Notes: generated by a model from the letters alone, not told the origin. A stretch of 64,000 nt of DNA from Paraburkholderia caledonica NBRC 102488 (GCF_000685095.1 NZ_BAYE01000012.1:62001-126000); one strand, 5' to 3'; positions 45,807 to 54,678 are shown, counted from the first letter of the stretch. Numbers and translations: made by a program.

Positions 45807-46913
45807 ATGAAGACCAAAGCAGCAATCGCATGGAAAGCCGGCGCACCGTTGACGATCGAAGAAGTCGATCTCGAAGGACCGCGCGCAGGCGAAGTCCTGA
45901 TCGAAGTGAAAGCGACGGGCATCTGCCACACCGATTACTACACGCTCTCGGGCGCCGATCCCGAAGGCATTTTCCCGGCGATTCTCGGCCACGAAGGCGC
46001 GGGCGTGATCGTCGATACGGGTCCGGGCGTCGGCACGCTGAAGAAGGGCGATCACGTCATTCCTCTTTACACGCCGGAATGCCGTCAGTGCAAATTCTGT
46101 CTGTCGCGCAAGACCAACCTGTGTCAGGCGATCCGCTCGACGCAAGGCAAGGGCCTGATGCCAGACGCCACGTCGCGTTTCTCGCTGGACGGCAAGCCTC
46201 TGTTCCACTACATGGGGACGTCCACCTTTTCGAATTACATTGTCGTGCCGGAAATCGCGGTTGCCAAGGTGCGTGAAGACGCGCCGTTCGACAAGATCTG
46301 CTATATCGGCTGCGGCGTAACGACGGGCGTCGGCGCGGTCGTGTATTCGGCGAAGGTGGAAGCGGGTGCGAATGTGGTCGTATTCGGGCTCGGCGGCATC
46401 GGTCTGAATGTGATTCAAGGCGCGAAGATGGTGGGCGCGGACAAGATCATTGGTGTGGACATCAATCCGGGCCGCGTGGAACTCGCGAAAAAATTCGGCA
46501 TGACGCACTTCATCAACCCGAACGAAGTCGAGAATGTGGTCGATCACATCGTGCAGCTTACCGACGGCGGCGCCGACTATTCGTTCGAATGCATCGGCAA
46601 TACGAAGGTGATGCGCCAGGCGCTCGAATGCACGCATAAGGGTTGGGGCCAGTCATTCATTATCGGCGTGGCGGCGGCGGGCGAGGAGATCAGCACGCGT
46701 CCGTTCCAGCTCGTCACGGGCCGCGAGTGGAAGGGCTCCGCATTCGGTGGCGCGCGTGGCCGCACCGACGTGCCGAAAATCGTCGACTGGTACATGGAAG
46801 GCAAAATCAATATCGACGATCTCATCACGCACCGTCTGCCGCTCGAGCGCATCAACGAGGGCTTCGACCTGATGAAGAAAGACGAGTCGATCCGCTCGGT
46901 CGTGCTGTATTAA
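45807..46913 (+). CDS. adhC: S-(hydroxymethyl)glutathione dehydrogenase / class III alcohol dehydrogenase
   Basis: 368-residue zinc alcohol dehydrogenase that oxidises the formaldehyde-glutathione adduct to S-formylglutathione with NAD. Catalytic zinc ligands C40 and H62 (GHEGAG), structural zinc Cys 92, 95, 98 and 106, and cofactor motif GLGGIGLNVIQGAK. Also can reduce S-nitrosoglutathione. The hydrolase for its product follows after 51 bases, so the pair forms the glutathione formaldehyde detoxification operon. Confidence 0.97.
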   Translation: MKTKAAIAWKAGAPLTIEEVDLEGPRAGEVLIEVKATGICHTDYYTLSGADPEGIFPAILGHEGAGVIVDTGPGVGTLKKGDHVIPLYTPECRQCKFCLSRKTNLCQAIRSTQGKGLMPDATSRFSLDGKPLFHYMGTSTFSNYIVVPEIAVAKVREDAPFDKICYIGCGVTTGVGAVVYSAKVEAGANVVVFGLGGIGLNVIQGAKMVGADKIIGVDINPGRVELAKKFGMTHFINPNEVENVVDHIVQLTDGGADYSFECIGNTKVMRQALECTHKGWGQSFIIGVAAAGEEISTRPFQLVTGREWKGSAFGGARGRTDVPKIVDWYMEGKINIDDLITHRLPLERINEGFDLMKKDESIRSVVLY

Positions 46914-46964
46914 CTCGGCTCAATGAAAGCGACTCAATGAAAGCGACCAACAAGGAGCAAGACG

Positions 46965-47816
46965 ATGCTTGAGCTACTGTCGTCGCACGCCTGTCATGGC
47001 GGCGAGCAGCGCTTTTACCGGCACGAGTCGCAGACTGTCGGCCTGCCAATGCGCTTCTCGGTTTTTCTGCCGCCGCAGGCCCTGCAGGCAGATGCGAAGG
47101 TGCCCGCGCTGTTTTATCTCGCAGGGCTCACCTGTACCGAAGAGACGTTTCCGATCAAGGCCGGCGCGCAGCGCTTCGCCGCGCAACATGGCGTTGCGCT
47201 CGTCGCGCCGGATACGAGCCCGCGGGGCGCGGGCGTGCCGAACGAAAGCGCCGCGTGGGACTTCGGCGTGGGCGCGGGCTTTTACGTCGATGCAACGCAG
47301 GAGCCGTGGGCGCGGCACTACCGGATGTACTCGTATGTACGCGACGAGCTGCGTGAAACGGTGCTGAAGGAACTGCCCGTCGACGGCTCGCGTCTCGGCA
47401 TCTTCGGGCATTCAATGGGCGGCCACGGTGCGCTAATGATGGCGCTGCGCAATCCGGACATCTATCGCTCGGTATCGGCCTTCGCGCCGATCGCGGCGCC
47501 CACGCATGCCCCTTGGGGCGAGAAAGCGTTCAGCGGCTATCTGGGCGAGGACCGCGAGACGTGGAAGGAATACGACGCAAGCGAACTCGTGCGGCGAGCG
47601 TCGCGCCAGTTCGCGGAGGGGATTCTGGTCGATCAGGGACTCGCCGACCAGTTTCTCGCCGAGCAGTTGTACCCGGACGTGTTCGAAGCCGCATGCCGTG
47701 AGGCGGGCCAACCGCTGACGTTGCGCCGCCATGCGGGCTACGACCACGGCTATTACTTCATCTCGACCTTCATTCAGGATCACATCGCGCATCACGCGAA
47801 GGTCTTGATCGGCTGA
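46965..47816 (+). CDS. fghA: S-formylglutathione hydrolase
   Basis: 283-residue serine esterase (esterase D family) that splits S-formylglutathione to formate and glutathione. Nucleophile in GHSMGGHGALM, acid in the Asp near LADQFLAEQLYPD, His in HAGYDHGYYFI; LTCTEETF near the start is family-typical. CAAGGAG precedes the ATG. It is downstream of adhC in one operon and convergent with znuB. Confidence 0.96.
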   Translation: MLELLSSHACHGGEQRFYRHESQTVGLPMRFSVFLPPQALQADAKVPALFYLAGLTCTEETFPIKAGAQRFAAQHGVALVAPDTSPRGAGVPNESAAWDFGVGAGFYVDATQEPWARHYRMYSYVRDELRETVLKELPVDGSRLGIFGHSMGGHGALMMALRNPDIYRSVSAFAPIAAPTHAPWGEKAFSGYLGEDRETWKEYDASELVRRASRQFAEGILVDQGLADQFLAEQLYPDVFEAACREAGQPLTLRRHAGYDHGYYFISTFIQDHIAHHAKVLIG

Positions 47817-47829
47817 AATCTTTTGTACC

Positions 47830-47857
47830 GATGGCGGCGCCGTTGCGGGCCGCCATC
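47830..47857. terminator. Hairpin between convergent fghA and znuB
   Basis: Nine-pair stem GATGGCGGC (47830-47838) with GCCGCCATC (47849-47857), ten-base loop. T runs are weak, so it may work as a stabiliser or a poor terminator. Confidence 0.4.
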
Positions 47858-47876
47858 CCATCTAGCGCCTTTGAGT

Positions 47877-48659
47877 TTAGCGGCGCTTCAGCAGACTTCC
47901 GCCGTACACCACCGCCGACAGCGCGGTGATCCAGAAGCTGGTCGGCCAATCGGTATAGAACGCGAGCGTCACGCCGAGCCACGCCTGCAGCAACGCGAAC
48001 CCGGCGGCGAGCACCAGGCCAGCGGAAAGCCGCGTCGTCATGTTTTGCGCGGCGGCGGCCGGGCCGACCATCAGCGTGAAGACCAGCAGCACGCCGACTA
48101 TCTGCGTGCACGCGGCCACTGCGAGCGCGGCAATCGCAAGAAACAGCACCGACACGAGACGCAACGACACGCCTTTGGCTTCGGCCAGTTCAGGCTGCAG
48201 CGAAGCAAACAGCAACGGTCGCATGATCGCCGCGAGCGCGAGCAGGCTGACTACGCCCAAGGCCGCCAGCACAGCGAGCGTCGACTCGTTTACGCCGAGC
48301 ACGTTGCCGAACAGCAGCGCTGTGACCTGCGTCGCGTAGGCGGTAAAGAAGTGCAGAAACAGCAGGCCGAAGCCGAGCGACAGCGACAGGATCACGCCAA
48401 TTGCCACGTCGCGGCCGGCAAGGCGCTCGCCTAGTGCGCCCATGCCGATGCCGGCCGCGAGCGTAAAGCCGACCATGCCCCAGATCGGCGAAACGCCGAT
48501 CAGCACGGCGCCGGTCGCGCCAGTGAAGCCGACGTGCGAAAGCGCGTGGCCAGCGAAGGTCTGTCCGCGCATCACGAGAAAATAGCCGACCACGCCCGCG
48601 AGCACCGCGACGATTCCCGACGCGGCGAACGCGTTCACCATGAAGTCGTATTCAAACAT
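47877..48659 (-). CDS. znuB: Zinc ABC transporter permease
   Basis: 260-residue inner-membrane permease (ABC-3 family) with about eight hydrophobic segments. Motifs: YFLVMRGQTFAGHALSHVGFTGA near the start and VAACTQIVGVLLVFTLMVGPAAAA. The ATG overlaps the end of znuC by 8 bases. Last gene of zur-znuA-znuC-znuB. Confidence 0.94.
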   Translation of the reverse strand: MFEYDFMVNAFAASGIVAVLAGVVGYFLVMRGQTFAGHALSHVGFTGATGAVLIGVSPIWGMVGFTLAAGIGMGALGERLAGRDVAIGVILSLSLGFGLLFLHFFTAYATQVTALLFGNVLGVNESTLAVLAALGVVSLLALAAIMRPLLFASLQPELAEAKGVSLRLVSVLFLAIAALAVAACTQIVGVLLVFTLMVGPAAAAQNMTTRLSAGLVLAAGFALLQAWLGVTLAFYTDWPTSFWITALSAVVYGGSLLKRR

Positions 48660-49620
48660 CGTGCTTATGTCCGTCGCGTGGGTCGTGCTGGTGTGAGTGG
48701 CCGTGCGCAGGTCCGTGCGCGGCTCCGTGCGAATGACCATGGGAATGCGAGTGGCCGCCGTTCCCGTCGTGTTCATGTTCGTGATCGTGCTTTTCTACTT
48801 CGACGCCGCCCGACATCACGAAGATGCGGCCGTTCACGCGCATCACGTCGATGGGCGAACCGTAGAGGCGCGACAGCACGGGCCGGGTGATGACCTCGTC
48901 GACGGTGCCGAGCGCGGCCACGCCGCTGCCGAGATACAGCACGCGATCGAGCGAGTTGAGCAGCGGATTCAGTTCGTGCGCCGAGAACAGCACGGCAATG
49001 CCGAGTTCCTGCTGTACGCGCCGCACGAGTTCGACGACGCTCTTCTGATGATGCGGATCGAGGCTGATGAGCGGTTCGTCGAGCAGCAGCAGTTTCGGCG
49101 CGCCGAGTAGACATTGCGCGAGCAGCAGGCGCTGCCGCTCGCCGCCCGAGAGTTCGGATAACGGGCGCTCGGCGAGCTTTCGGCCGTCGACAAGTTCGAG
49201 CACGCGCTCGACGTCCGCGCGCGTCCTGGCATCTGCATGCGGTAGTCCCCAACGGTGGCCATCTGCCGCCATTGCCACGAAATCGCGGCCGCGCACGCGC
49301 CGTCCGGCGAGCGCGCTGCGCGTTTGAGGCATATAACCGATCGACGCGTTGCCTCGCTCCACCGGCTGCCCCAGTACGCGGATCGAGCCGCTTGCCGCCG
49401 GTACGAGGCCGAGCACCGCGCGCATCAGCGTGGTCTTGCCGGCGCCGTTCGGCCCCAGTACGCCGATGAATTCGCCCTGATTCACGACGAAGCCGGCATC
49501 GCGCAAGATCGTGCGGTCGCCGAGTTCGAGCGTGACGTGATCGACTTCGAGCACGGGCGCGCGGCTCGCAGCTGCGCTTGCTGACAGATTGGCTGGCGTG
49601 CTGCGGCCAGTGTCATTCAT
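48652..49620 (-). CDS. znuC: Zinc ABC transporter ATPase with His-rich tail
   Basis: 322-residue ATPase: Walker A GPNGAGKTT, signature LSGGERQR, Walker B LLLLDEP. The last 46 residues hold 16 His in alternating H-S-H and H-D-H patterns, likely metal-binding. ATG at 49620 overlaps the znuA stop (ATGA). An upstream in-frame extension to 49719 would run inside znuA and is rejected. Energises zinc import with ZnuB. Confidence 0.94.
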   Translation of the reverse strand: MNDTGRSTPANLSASAAASRAPVLEVDHVTLELGDRTILRDAGFVVNQGEFIGVLGPNGAGKTTLMRAVLGLVPAASGSIRVLGQPVERGNASIGYMPQTRSALAGRRVRGRDFVAMAADGHRWGLPHADARTRADVERVLELVDGRKLAERPLSELSGGERQRLLLAQCLLGAPKLLLLDEPLISLDPHHQKSVVELVRRVQQELGIAVLFSAHELNPLLNSLDRVLYLGSGVAALGTVDEVITRPVLSRLYGSPIDVMRVNGRIFVMSGGVEVEKHDHEHEHDGNGGHSHSHGHSHGAAHGPAHGHSHQHDPRDGHKHDV

Positions 49621-50558
49621 TGCGTTTTTCCTTTGACGCTTGCCGCCGCCGCATTCGCACCGGCCGCGTCGCTTTGGGCGAGCGCTGCGCCGAGCGCGTC
49701 GAGCTGCGAAAGCATCCACGTCTGATACGTCTTGCCCGCGGGCTCGGTCTCCGTGACGCTCATGGTCGGCACCTTCGATTGCTGCGCGAGTTTCAACATG
49801 CGTTTGGTCAGAGCCTCGGTTGCCTGGCTGTTATAGATCAGCAAGCGCACGCGTTTTTCACGCAGATCGCGTTCGAACGCGGCGATGTCGGACGCGCTCG
49901 CTTCGGTGTCGTTCATGGCCGCCAGCTGAAAGCGCATGTTGCGCATGCTCAGCCCGATTGCGTCCGACATATAGCCGAACACCGGCTCCGTTGCCGTGAC
50001 CGCCGTGCCCGCGTAGCGCGCATGCAACTCGGCAACCTTCGCCTCGACCGGTTTCAGCGAATCCAGAAACTTCGCGAGATTCGCATCGTACGCCGACTTG
50101 TGCGCCGGGTCAGCCGCGACGAGCGCCTCGTTCACCGCGCGCGCCACTTTGGGCATGGTCGACGGGTCGTACCAGAGATGCGGATTGTCGCCGCTCTTCT
50201 TGCCGGTAAGGTCGGCCGCGACGATCGTCGCGCGCTTCGTGCCTTTCGAAGCCGCCAGCAGTTTCACCATCCACGGATCGTAGTCGGCACCGTTGTAGAC
50301 CACGATGCTCGCGTGTTGCAACGCGCGAGCCGTCTTCGGGCTGGCTTCGAACAGATGCGGGTCCTGGTCCGGATTGCTGAGAATGCTGGTCACGTCGATG
50401 CGCTCGCCGCCGAGTTGCTGCACCACGTCGCCATAAAAATTTTCCGCGGCAACCACCGGGATTTTCGCATCCGTGGCAAATGCCGCCTGGCTTAACGCGA
50501 AGGCGGCTGTAACCGCGGCGACATACTTCGAGAACAACCTCGTGCCGGTCTTTTTCAT
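49617..50558 (-). CDS. znuA: Zinc ABC transporter substrate-binding protein
   Basis: 313-residue periplasmic cluster A-I binding protein with signal peptide (ALSQAAFA, cleavage near 28). Metal-ligand regions: DPHLFEASP and NPHLWYDP each provide a His. The third region reads TEPVFGYM, with Glu where ZnuA proteins usually have His. The His-rich loop usual in ZnuA is absent. Operon position with znuCB and zur supports zinc; manganese cannot be excluded on sequence alone. Confidence 0.9.
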   Translation of the reverse strand: MKKTGTRLFSKYVAAVTAAFALSQAAFATDAKIPVVAAENFYGDVVQQLGGERIDVTSILSNPDQDPHLFEASPKTARALQHASIVVYNGADYDPWMVKLLAASKGTKRATIVAADLTGKKSGDNPHLWYDPSTMPKVARAVNEALVAADPAHKSAYDANLAKFLDSLKPVEAKVAELHARYAGTAVTATEPVFGYMSDAIGLSMRNMRFQLAAMNDTEASASDIAAFERDLREKRVRLLIYNSQATEALTKRMLKLAQQSKVPTMSVTETEPAGKTYQTWMLSQLDALGAALAQSDAAGANAAAASVKGKTQ

Positions 50559-50610
50559 TATGTGTCCTGCTGCGTGAGGGTTGAATGAATTGCAAACGTG
50601 AAGCGATGGC

Positions 50611-51087
50611 TCATGTGGACGCAGTGGCGCGCGACGCGCGTGCGCACCGTGCGCAAAGACCGCTTAATTCGACGACCGCTCGGTGTACCTCGAAGCCGTG
50701 TGCCGGCGCGCTGTGCGACAACTGCTCGGCGAGGGCGTCGCCCGGAATCTCGACGGTCGCCCCGCAGCGGTCGCACATCAGAAACTGGCTGCAGTGCGGC
50801 ACGCCGACCTCGCAGCAGGCGACGAATGCATTCTTCGACTCGATGCGATGCACGAAGCCATGCGCGAGCAGAAAATCGAGCGCGCGATAGACCGTGGTCG
50901 GCGGTACGCGGCCCCGTTCGGGTTCGAGCGCGGCCAGCAATTCGTAGGCGCCGACAGGCCGTTCGCTCGCGACAATGGCCGCATACACCTGACGCCGCAG
51001 CGGCGTCAGGGCCAAGCCGTGCAACGCGGCATGCGCTTCGGCATGCGCAAGCCGCACAGCATGATGTTCTGCAGTCGGTGTAGCCAT
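50611..51087 (-). CDS. zur: Fur-family zinc uptake regulator
   Basis: 158-residue repressor: N-terminal winged helix (LTPLRRQVYAAIVASERPVGAYELL, TTVYRALDFLLAHGFVHRIE) and C-terminal metal domain with CDRC and CARC pairs for structural zinc plus HCSQ. First gene of the zinc operon with 52 bases to znuA, so it probably autoregulates. The ATG at 51087 has AAGGAG upstream; a longer frame was rejected. Confidence 0.93.
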   Translation of the reverse strand: MATPTAEHHAVRLAHAEAHAALHGLALTPLRRQVYAAIVASERPVGAYELLAALEPERGRVPPTTVYRALDFLLAHGFVHRIESKNAFVACCEVGVPHCSQFLMCDRCGATVEIPGDALAEQLSHSAPAHGFEVHRAVVELSGLCARCARASRATAST

Positions 51088-51150
51088 CGGCACGAATCTC
51101 CTTGTCGGTGACGTGGCGGATGTAAGGGCGGCTCGTGACGCAAGGTCGCA

Positions 51151-51180
51151 ATGATATAACGTATCTCGTTTTTTTGTCAC
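51151..51180 (-). promoter_or_regulatory. Candidate Zur-regulated promoter of zur-znuACB
   Basis: On the minus strand GTGACA (51175-51180) and TATATC (51153-51158) are separated by 16 bases. The sequence ATGATATAACGTATC (51151-51165) overlaps the -10 and resembles half of the enterobacterial Zur consensus (TATAACATTTC, 9 of 11). The other half is poor, so the call is tentative. Confidence 0.4.
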
Positions 51181-51255
51181 CGGTCGGATGCAGGAGCGCT
51201 GCAACCGTCGGACGCCGTTGTTCCGCGCTGCACCATCGAAATCTGAGAGAGCGCC

Positions 51256-51328
51256 TTGACATGACCGGATGCGTATCCGATCATTCGATCACAAACAGAG
51301 CAATTGATCGCGCAATGAGCGTTCGCTC
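51256..51328 (+). promoter_or_regulatory. Promoter with triple operator for the polyol ABC operon
   Basis: TTGACA (51256-51261), 17-base spacer, GATCAT (51279-51284). The -10 begins the first of three 12-bp imperfect palindromes: 51279-51290, 51298-51309 and 51317-51328, each exactly 19 bp apart, consensus GAKCRTTYGMTC (middle copy has one change). The first 31 bases are repeated with 27 matches upstream of the dalD operon. A separate palindrome CGGAT-GCGT-ATCCG lies in the spacer. Confidence 0.7.
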
Positions 51329-51367
51329 ACTGCGCCTCCAAAAAGCGAAACGAATCGGAGACAAAGC

Positions 51368-52150
51368 GTGTCGGCACGATTGCAAGACAAGGTGGCCATC
51401 CTGACAGGCGCAGCAAGCGGAATCGGCGAAGCCGTGGCGCGGCGCTATCTGGACGAAGGCGCGCAATGCGTGCTGGTGGACGTGAAGGCGGCTGACAGTT
51501 TCGGCGACACGCTGCGCGCCGCCTACGGCGAGCGCGTGCTCACGGTCAGTGCGGATGTCACTCGCCGCGAGGACATCGAGCGCATCGTGGCGAGCACGCT
51601 GGAGCGCTTCGGTCACGTGGATATCCTGTTCAACAATGCGGCGCTGTTCGATATGCGCCCGATCCTCGAAGAATCGTGGGACGTGTTCGACCGCCTCTTT
51701 GCGGTCAACGTGAAGGGCATGTTCTTCCTCATGCAAGCCGTCGCACGGCAGATGGTCGAGCAAGGCCGCGGCGGCAAGATCATCAATATGTCGTCGCAAG
51801 CGGGGCGGCGCGGAGAAGCGCTCGTGTCGCATTACTGCGCGACGAAGGCGGCCGTCCTCAGCTACACGCAATCTGCTGCATTGGCGCTCGCGCCGCACAA
51901 GATCAACGTGAACGGCATCGCGCCGGGTGTCGTCGATACGCCGATGTGGAAAGAAGTGGACGCGCTTTTCGCCCGCTATGAGAACCGGCCGCTTGGCGAG
52001 AAGAAGCGCCTCGTCGGCGAAGCGGTGCCGCTTGGGCGCATGGGCGTTCCCGACGATCTGACCGGAGCGGCACTGTTCCTCGCATCCGCGGATGCAGACT
52101 ACATCACTGCGCAAACCCTGAACGTCGACGGCGGGAACTGGATGAGTTGA
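51368..52150 (+). CDS. smoS: Short-chain polyol (sorbitol) dehydrogenase
   Basis: 260-residue NAD-dependent SDR oxidising sorbitol (and probably galactitol or L-iditol) to the ketose. Cofactor motif TGAASGIG at 13-20, NNA at 89-91, Ser142/143, Y156-x3-K160, C-terminal NVDGGNW. GTG start with GGAG 7 bases upstream. First gene of the operon containing the ABC transporter, as in smo-type polyol operons. Confidence 0.88.
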   Translation: MSARLQDKVAILTGAASGIGEAVARRYLDEGAQCVLVDVKAADSFGDTLRAAYGERVLTVSADVTRREDIERIVASTLERFGHVDILFNNAALFDMRPILEESWDVFDRLFAVNVKGMFFLMQAVARQMVEQGRGGKIINMSSQAGRRGEALVSHYCATKAAVLSYTQSAALALAPHKINVNGIAPGVVDTPMWKEVDALFARYENRPLGEKKRLVGEAVPLGRMGVPDDLTGAALFLASADADYITAQTLNVDGGNWMS

Positions 52151-52230
52151 GCGGCTGAACCCGCGTTATCCAGCGTCATTTTCGTAGAACAAACGCAGCA
52201 TCACATAACGCACGAGAAAGGAGACAACAC

Positions 52231-53553
52231 ATGAAACCAGCCCTCAAATCCGCGCTCAAGGCGGTTAGCGCAGGCGCCGCTGCATGCTTCGCGCTGAGTG
52301 CGTCGGCGGCCACGGTGACGATCGCGACGCTGAACAATCCGGACATGATCGAGCTGAAGAAGCTGTCGCCCGAATTCGAAAAGGCGAATCCGGACATCAA
52401 GCTGAACTGGGTGATTCTCGAAGAAAACGTGCTGCGTCAGCGCGCCACGACGGACATCACGACCGGCAGCGGCCAGTTCGACGTGATGACGATCGGCGCG
52501 TATGAAACGCCGCAGTGGGGCAAGCGCGGCTGGCTCACGCCGCTCACGAACCTGCCCGCTGATTACGATCTGAACGACGTCGTGAAGACGGCCCGCGACG
52601 GCCTCTCTGCCGGCGGCCAGTTGTATGCGCTGCCGTTTTACGTCGAAAGCTCGATGACGTATTACCGCAAGGACCTGTTTGCGGCGAAGGGCCTGAAAAT
52701 GCCTGATCAGCCGACTTACGATCAGATTGCGCAGTTCGCCGAGAAGCTCACCGACAAAGCCAACGGCATGTACGGCATCTGCTTGCGCGGCAAGGCGGGC
52801 TGGGGCGAAAACATGGCGTATGGCACGACCGTGGTGAACACGTTCGGCGGCCGCTGGTTCGACGAAAAGTGGCACGCGCAACTCACTTCGCCGGAATGGA
52901 AGAAAGCGATCACGTTCTATGTGGATCTGTTGAAGAAGAACGGCCCGCCGGGAGCGAGTTCGAACGGCTTCAACGAAAACCTGACGCTGATGTCCTCGGG
53001 CAAGTGCGCAATGTGGATCGACGCGACGGTGGCGGCGGGCATGCTGTACAACAAACAGCAGTCGCAGATCGCGGACAAGGTCGGTTTTGCCGCGGCGCCC
53101 ATTGCGGTTACGCCGAAGGGTTCGCACTGGCTGTGGGCGTGGGCGCTCGCGATTCCGAAGTCCTCCAAACAGGCTGACGCAGCGAAGAAGTTCATTACGT
53201 GGGCCACGTCGAAGCAGTACATCGAGCTCGTCGCGAAAGATGAAGGCTGGGCATCGGTGCCACCAGGAACGCGCCAATCGACGTATGCACGTCCCGAGTA
53301 CAAGCAGGCCGCGCCGTTCGGCGACTTCGTGCTCAAGGCGATCGAAACGGCCGATCCGGAGCATCCGACGGCGAAGCCCGTGCCGTACACCGGTGTGCAA
53401 TTCGTTGGGATACCTGAATTCCAGTCGTTCGGCACCGTGGTCGGTCAAAGCATCTCTGGCGCAATTGCCGGTCAGATGACGGTCGACCAGGCGCTGGCAG
53501 CAGGCCAGGCCACCGCGGATCGCGCGGTGAAGCAGGCCGGGTATCAGAAGTAA
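52231..53553 (+). CDS. smoE: Polyol ABC transporter substrate-binding protein
   Basis: 440-residue periplasmic binding protein of the extracellular solute-binding family 1. Signal peptide (ACFALSASAA, cleavage near 28). Typical stretch DVMTIGAYETPQWGKRGWL and WGENMAYGTTVVNTFGGRWFDEKW of the sorbitol/mannitol class. GAAAGGAG precedes the ATG. Next to permease and ATPase genes. Confidence 0.9.
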   Translation: MKPALKSALKAVSAGAAACFALSASAATVTIATLNNPDMIELKKLSPEFEKANPDIKLNWVILEENVLRQRATTDITTGSGQFDVMTIGAYETPQWGKRGWLTPLTNLPADYDLNDVVKTARDGLSAGGQLYALPFYVESSMTYYRKDLFAAKGLKMPDQPTYDQIAQFAEKLTDKANGMYGICLRGKAGWGENMAYGTTVVNTFGGRWFDEKWHAQLTSPEWKKAITFYVDLLKKNGPPGASSNGFNENLTLMSSGKCAMWIDATVAAGMLYNKQQSQIADKVGFAAAPIAVTPKGSHWLWAWALAIPKSSKQADAAKKFITWATSKQYIELVAKDEGWASVPPGTRQSTYARPEYKQAAPFGDFVLKAIETADPEHPTAKPVPYTGVQFVGIPEFQSFGTVVGQSISGAIAGQMTVDQALAAGQATADRAVKQAGYQK

Positions 53554-53742
53554 CGAAGAGTAGATCGGAAAGCTCGCCACTGGAGTTACGTGGCGCGTGC
53601 CGGCTGACGCCCGTCAGCCGGCTCACGCAGCACAGCGGGCCGTCACGGCCGCGCATACGCCGCAACGCCGCCTCGTCTTCATAGCGATATGGCGATTCAT
53701 GCGGTTCGTGCCGCCCGCGCATTACCGAACAGGTGGTCAATC

Positions 53743-54678
53743 ATGCGTCCTCTGCGCCTGCCTCTCATGCATGCCCATCCCCAGACAGAAAAAGAACGCG
53801 AAGTCCGCAAAGCCAATTCCGCGCGCTGGCTCGTGTCGCCGTCGGTCGCGGTGCTGTTGCTGTGGATGACGATTCCGCTCGCGATGACGATCTGGTTCTC
53901 GTTCTCGCGCTACAACCTGCTGAATCCCGACCTGAAGGGTTTCGCCGGTTTCGACAACTACCAGTTCCTTGCCAGCGATCCGTCGTTCGGCCCGTCGATC
54001 GGCCATACGTTGCAACTGATCGTGTCGGTGCTGGTGATCACGGTGGTTGGCGGCGTGCTGATGGCGATCCTGTTCGACCGCAAGTTCTACGGGCAGGGCG
54101 TCGCGCGGCTGCTGGCCATCGCGCCGTTCTTCGTGATGCCTACGGTGAGCGCGCTGATCTGGAAGAACATGATCCTGCATCCGGTCTACGGCCTCGTCGC
54201 AAGCGGCATGCGCGCAATCGGCATGCAGCCGATCGACTGGTTCGCCGAGTATCCGTTGACTGCGGTCATCATGATCGTCGCGTGGCAATGGCTGCCGTTC
54301 GCGTTTCTGATTCTCTTCACGGCGATCCAGTCGCTCGATCAGGAGCAGAAGGAGGCGGCGCGGATCGACGGAGCGGGTCCATTCTCCATGTTCTTCTACA
54401 TCACGCTGCCGCACCTGAAACGCGCGATTGCCGTGGTGGTGATGATGGAGACGATTTTCCTGCTGTCCATCTTCGCGGAAATCTATACGACGACCGGCGG
54501 CGGTCCCGGCACCGCGACCACCAACCTGTCGTACCTGATCTATTCGCTCGGCCTGCAACAGTTCGACGTCGGTCTCGCCTCGGCGGGCGGCATTCTCGCT
54601 GTCGTGCTGGCCAATATCGTGTCGTTCTTCCTCGTGCGGATGCTCGCGAAGAACCTCAAAGGGGAGTACGAAAAATGA
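53743..54678 (+). CDS. smoF: Polyol ABC transporter permease 1
   Basis: 311-residue permease with six hydrophobic segments (MalF type) and EAA loop EAARIDGAGPFSMFFYITLPHL. ATG at 53743 has AGGTGG upstream; an ATG at 53767 is possible. Its stop overlaps the next start (ATGA), so the permeases are coupled. A 190-base gap separates it from the binding protein gene, with no clear terminator, though a hairpin there could tune expression. Confidence 0.9.
   Translation: MRPLRLPLMHAHPQTEKEREVRKANSARWLVSPSVAVLLLWMTIPLAMTIWFSFSRYNLLNPDLKGFAGFDNYQFLASDPSFGPSIGHTLQLIVSVLVITVVGGVLMAILFDRKFYGQGVARLLAIAPFFVMPTVSALIWKNMILHPVYGLVASGMRAIGMQPIDWFAEYPLTAVIMIVAWQWLPFAFLILFTAIQSLDQEQKEAARIDGAGPFSMFFYITLPHLKRAIAVVVMMETIFLLSIFAEIYTTTGGGPGTATTNLSYLIYSLGLQQFDVGLASAGGILAVVLANIVSFFLVRMLAKNLKGEYEK

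Noticed and set aside
51266..51279. CGGAT-GCGT-ATCCG palindrome as the main polyol operator
   Set aside because: Not found at the dalD promoter, whereas the phased 12-bp palindromes are shared; may be chance or a strain-specific extra site.
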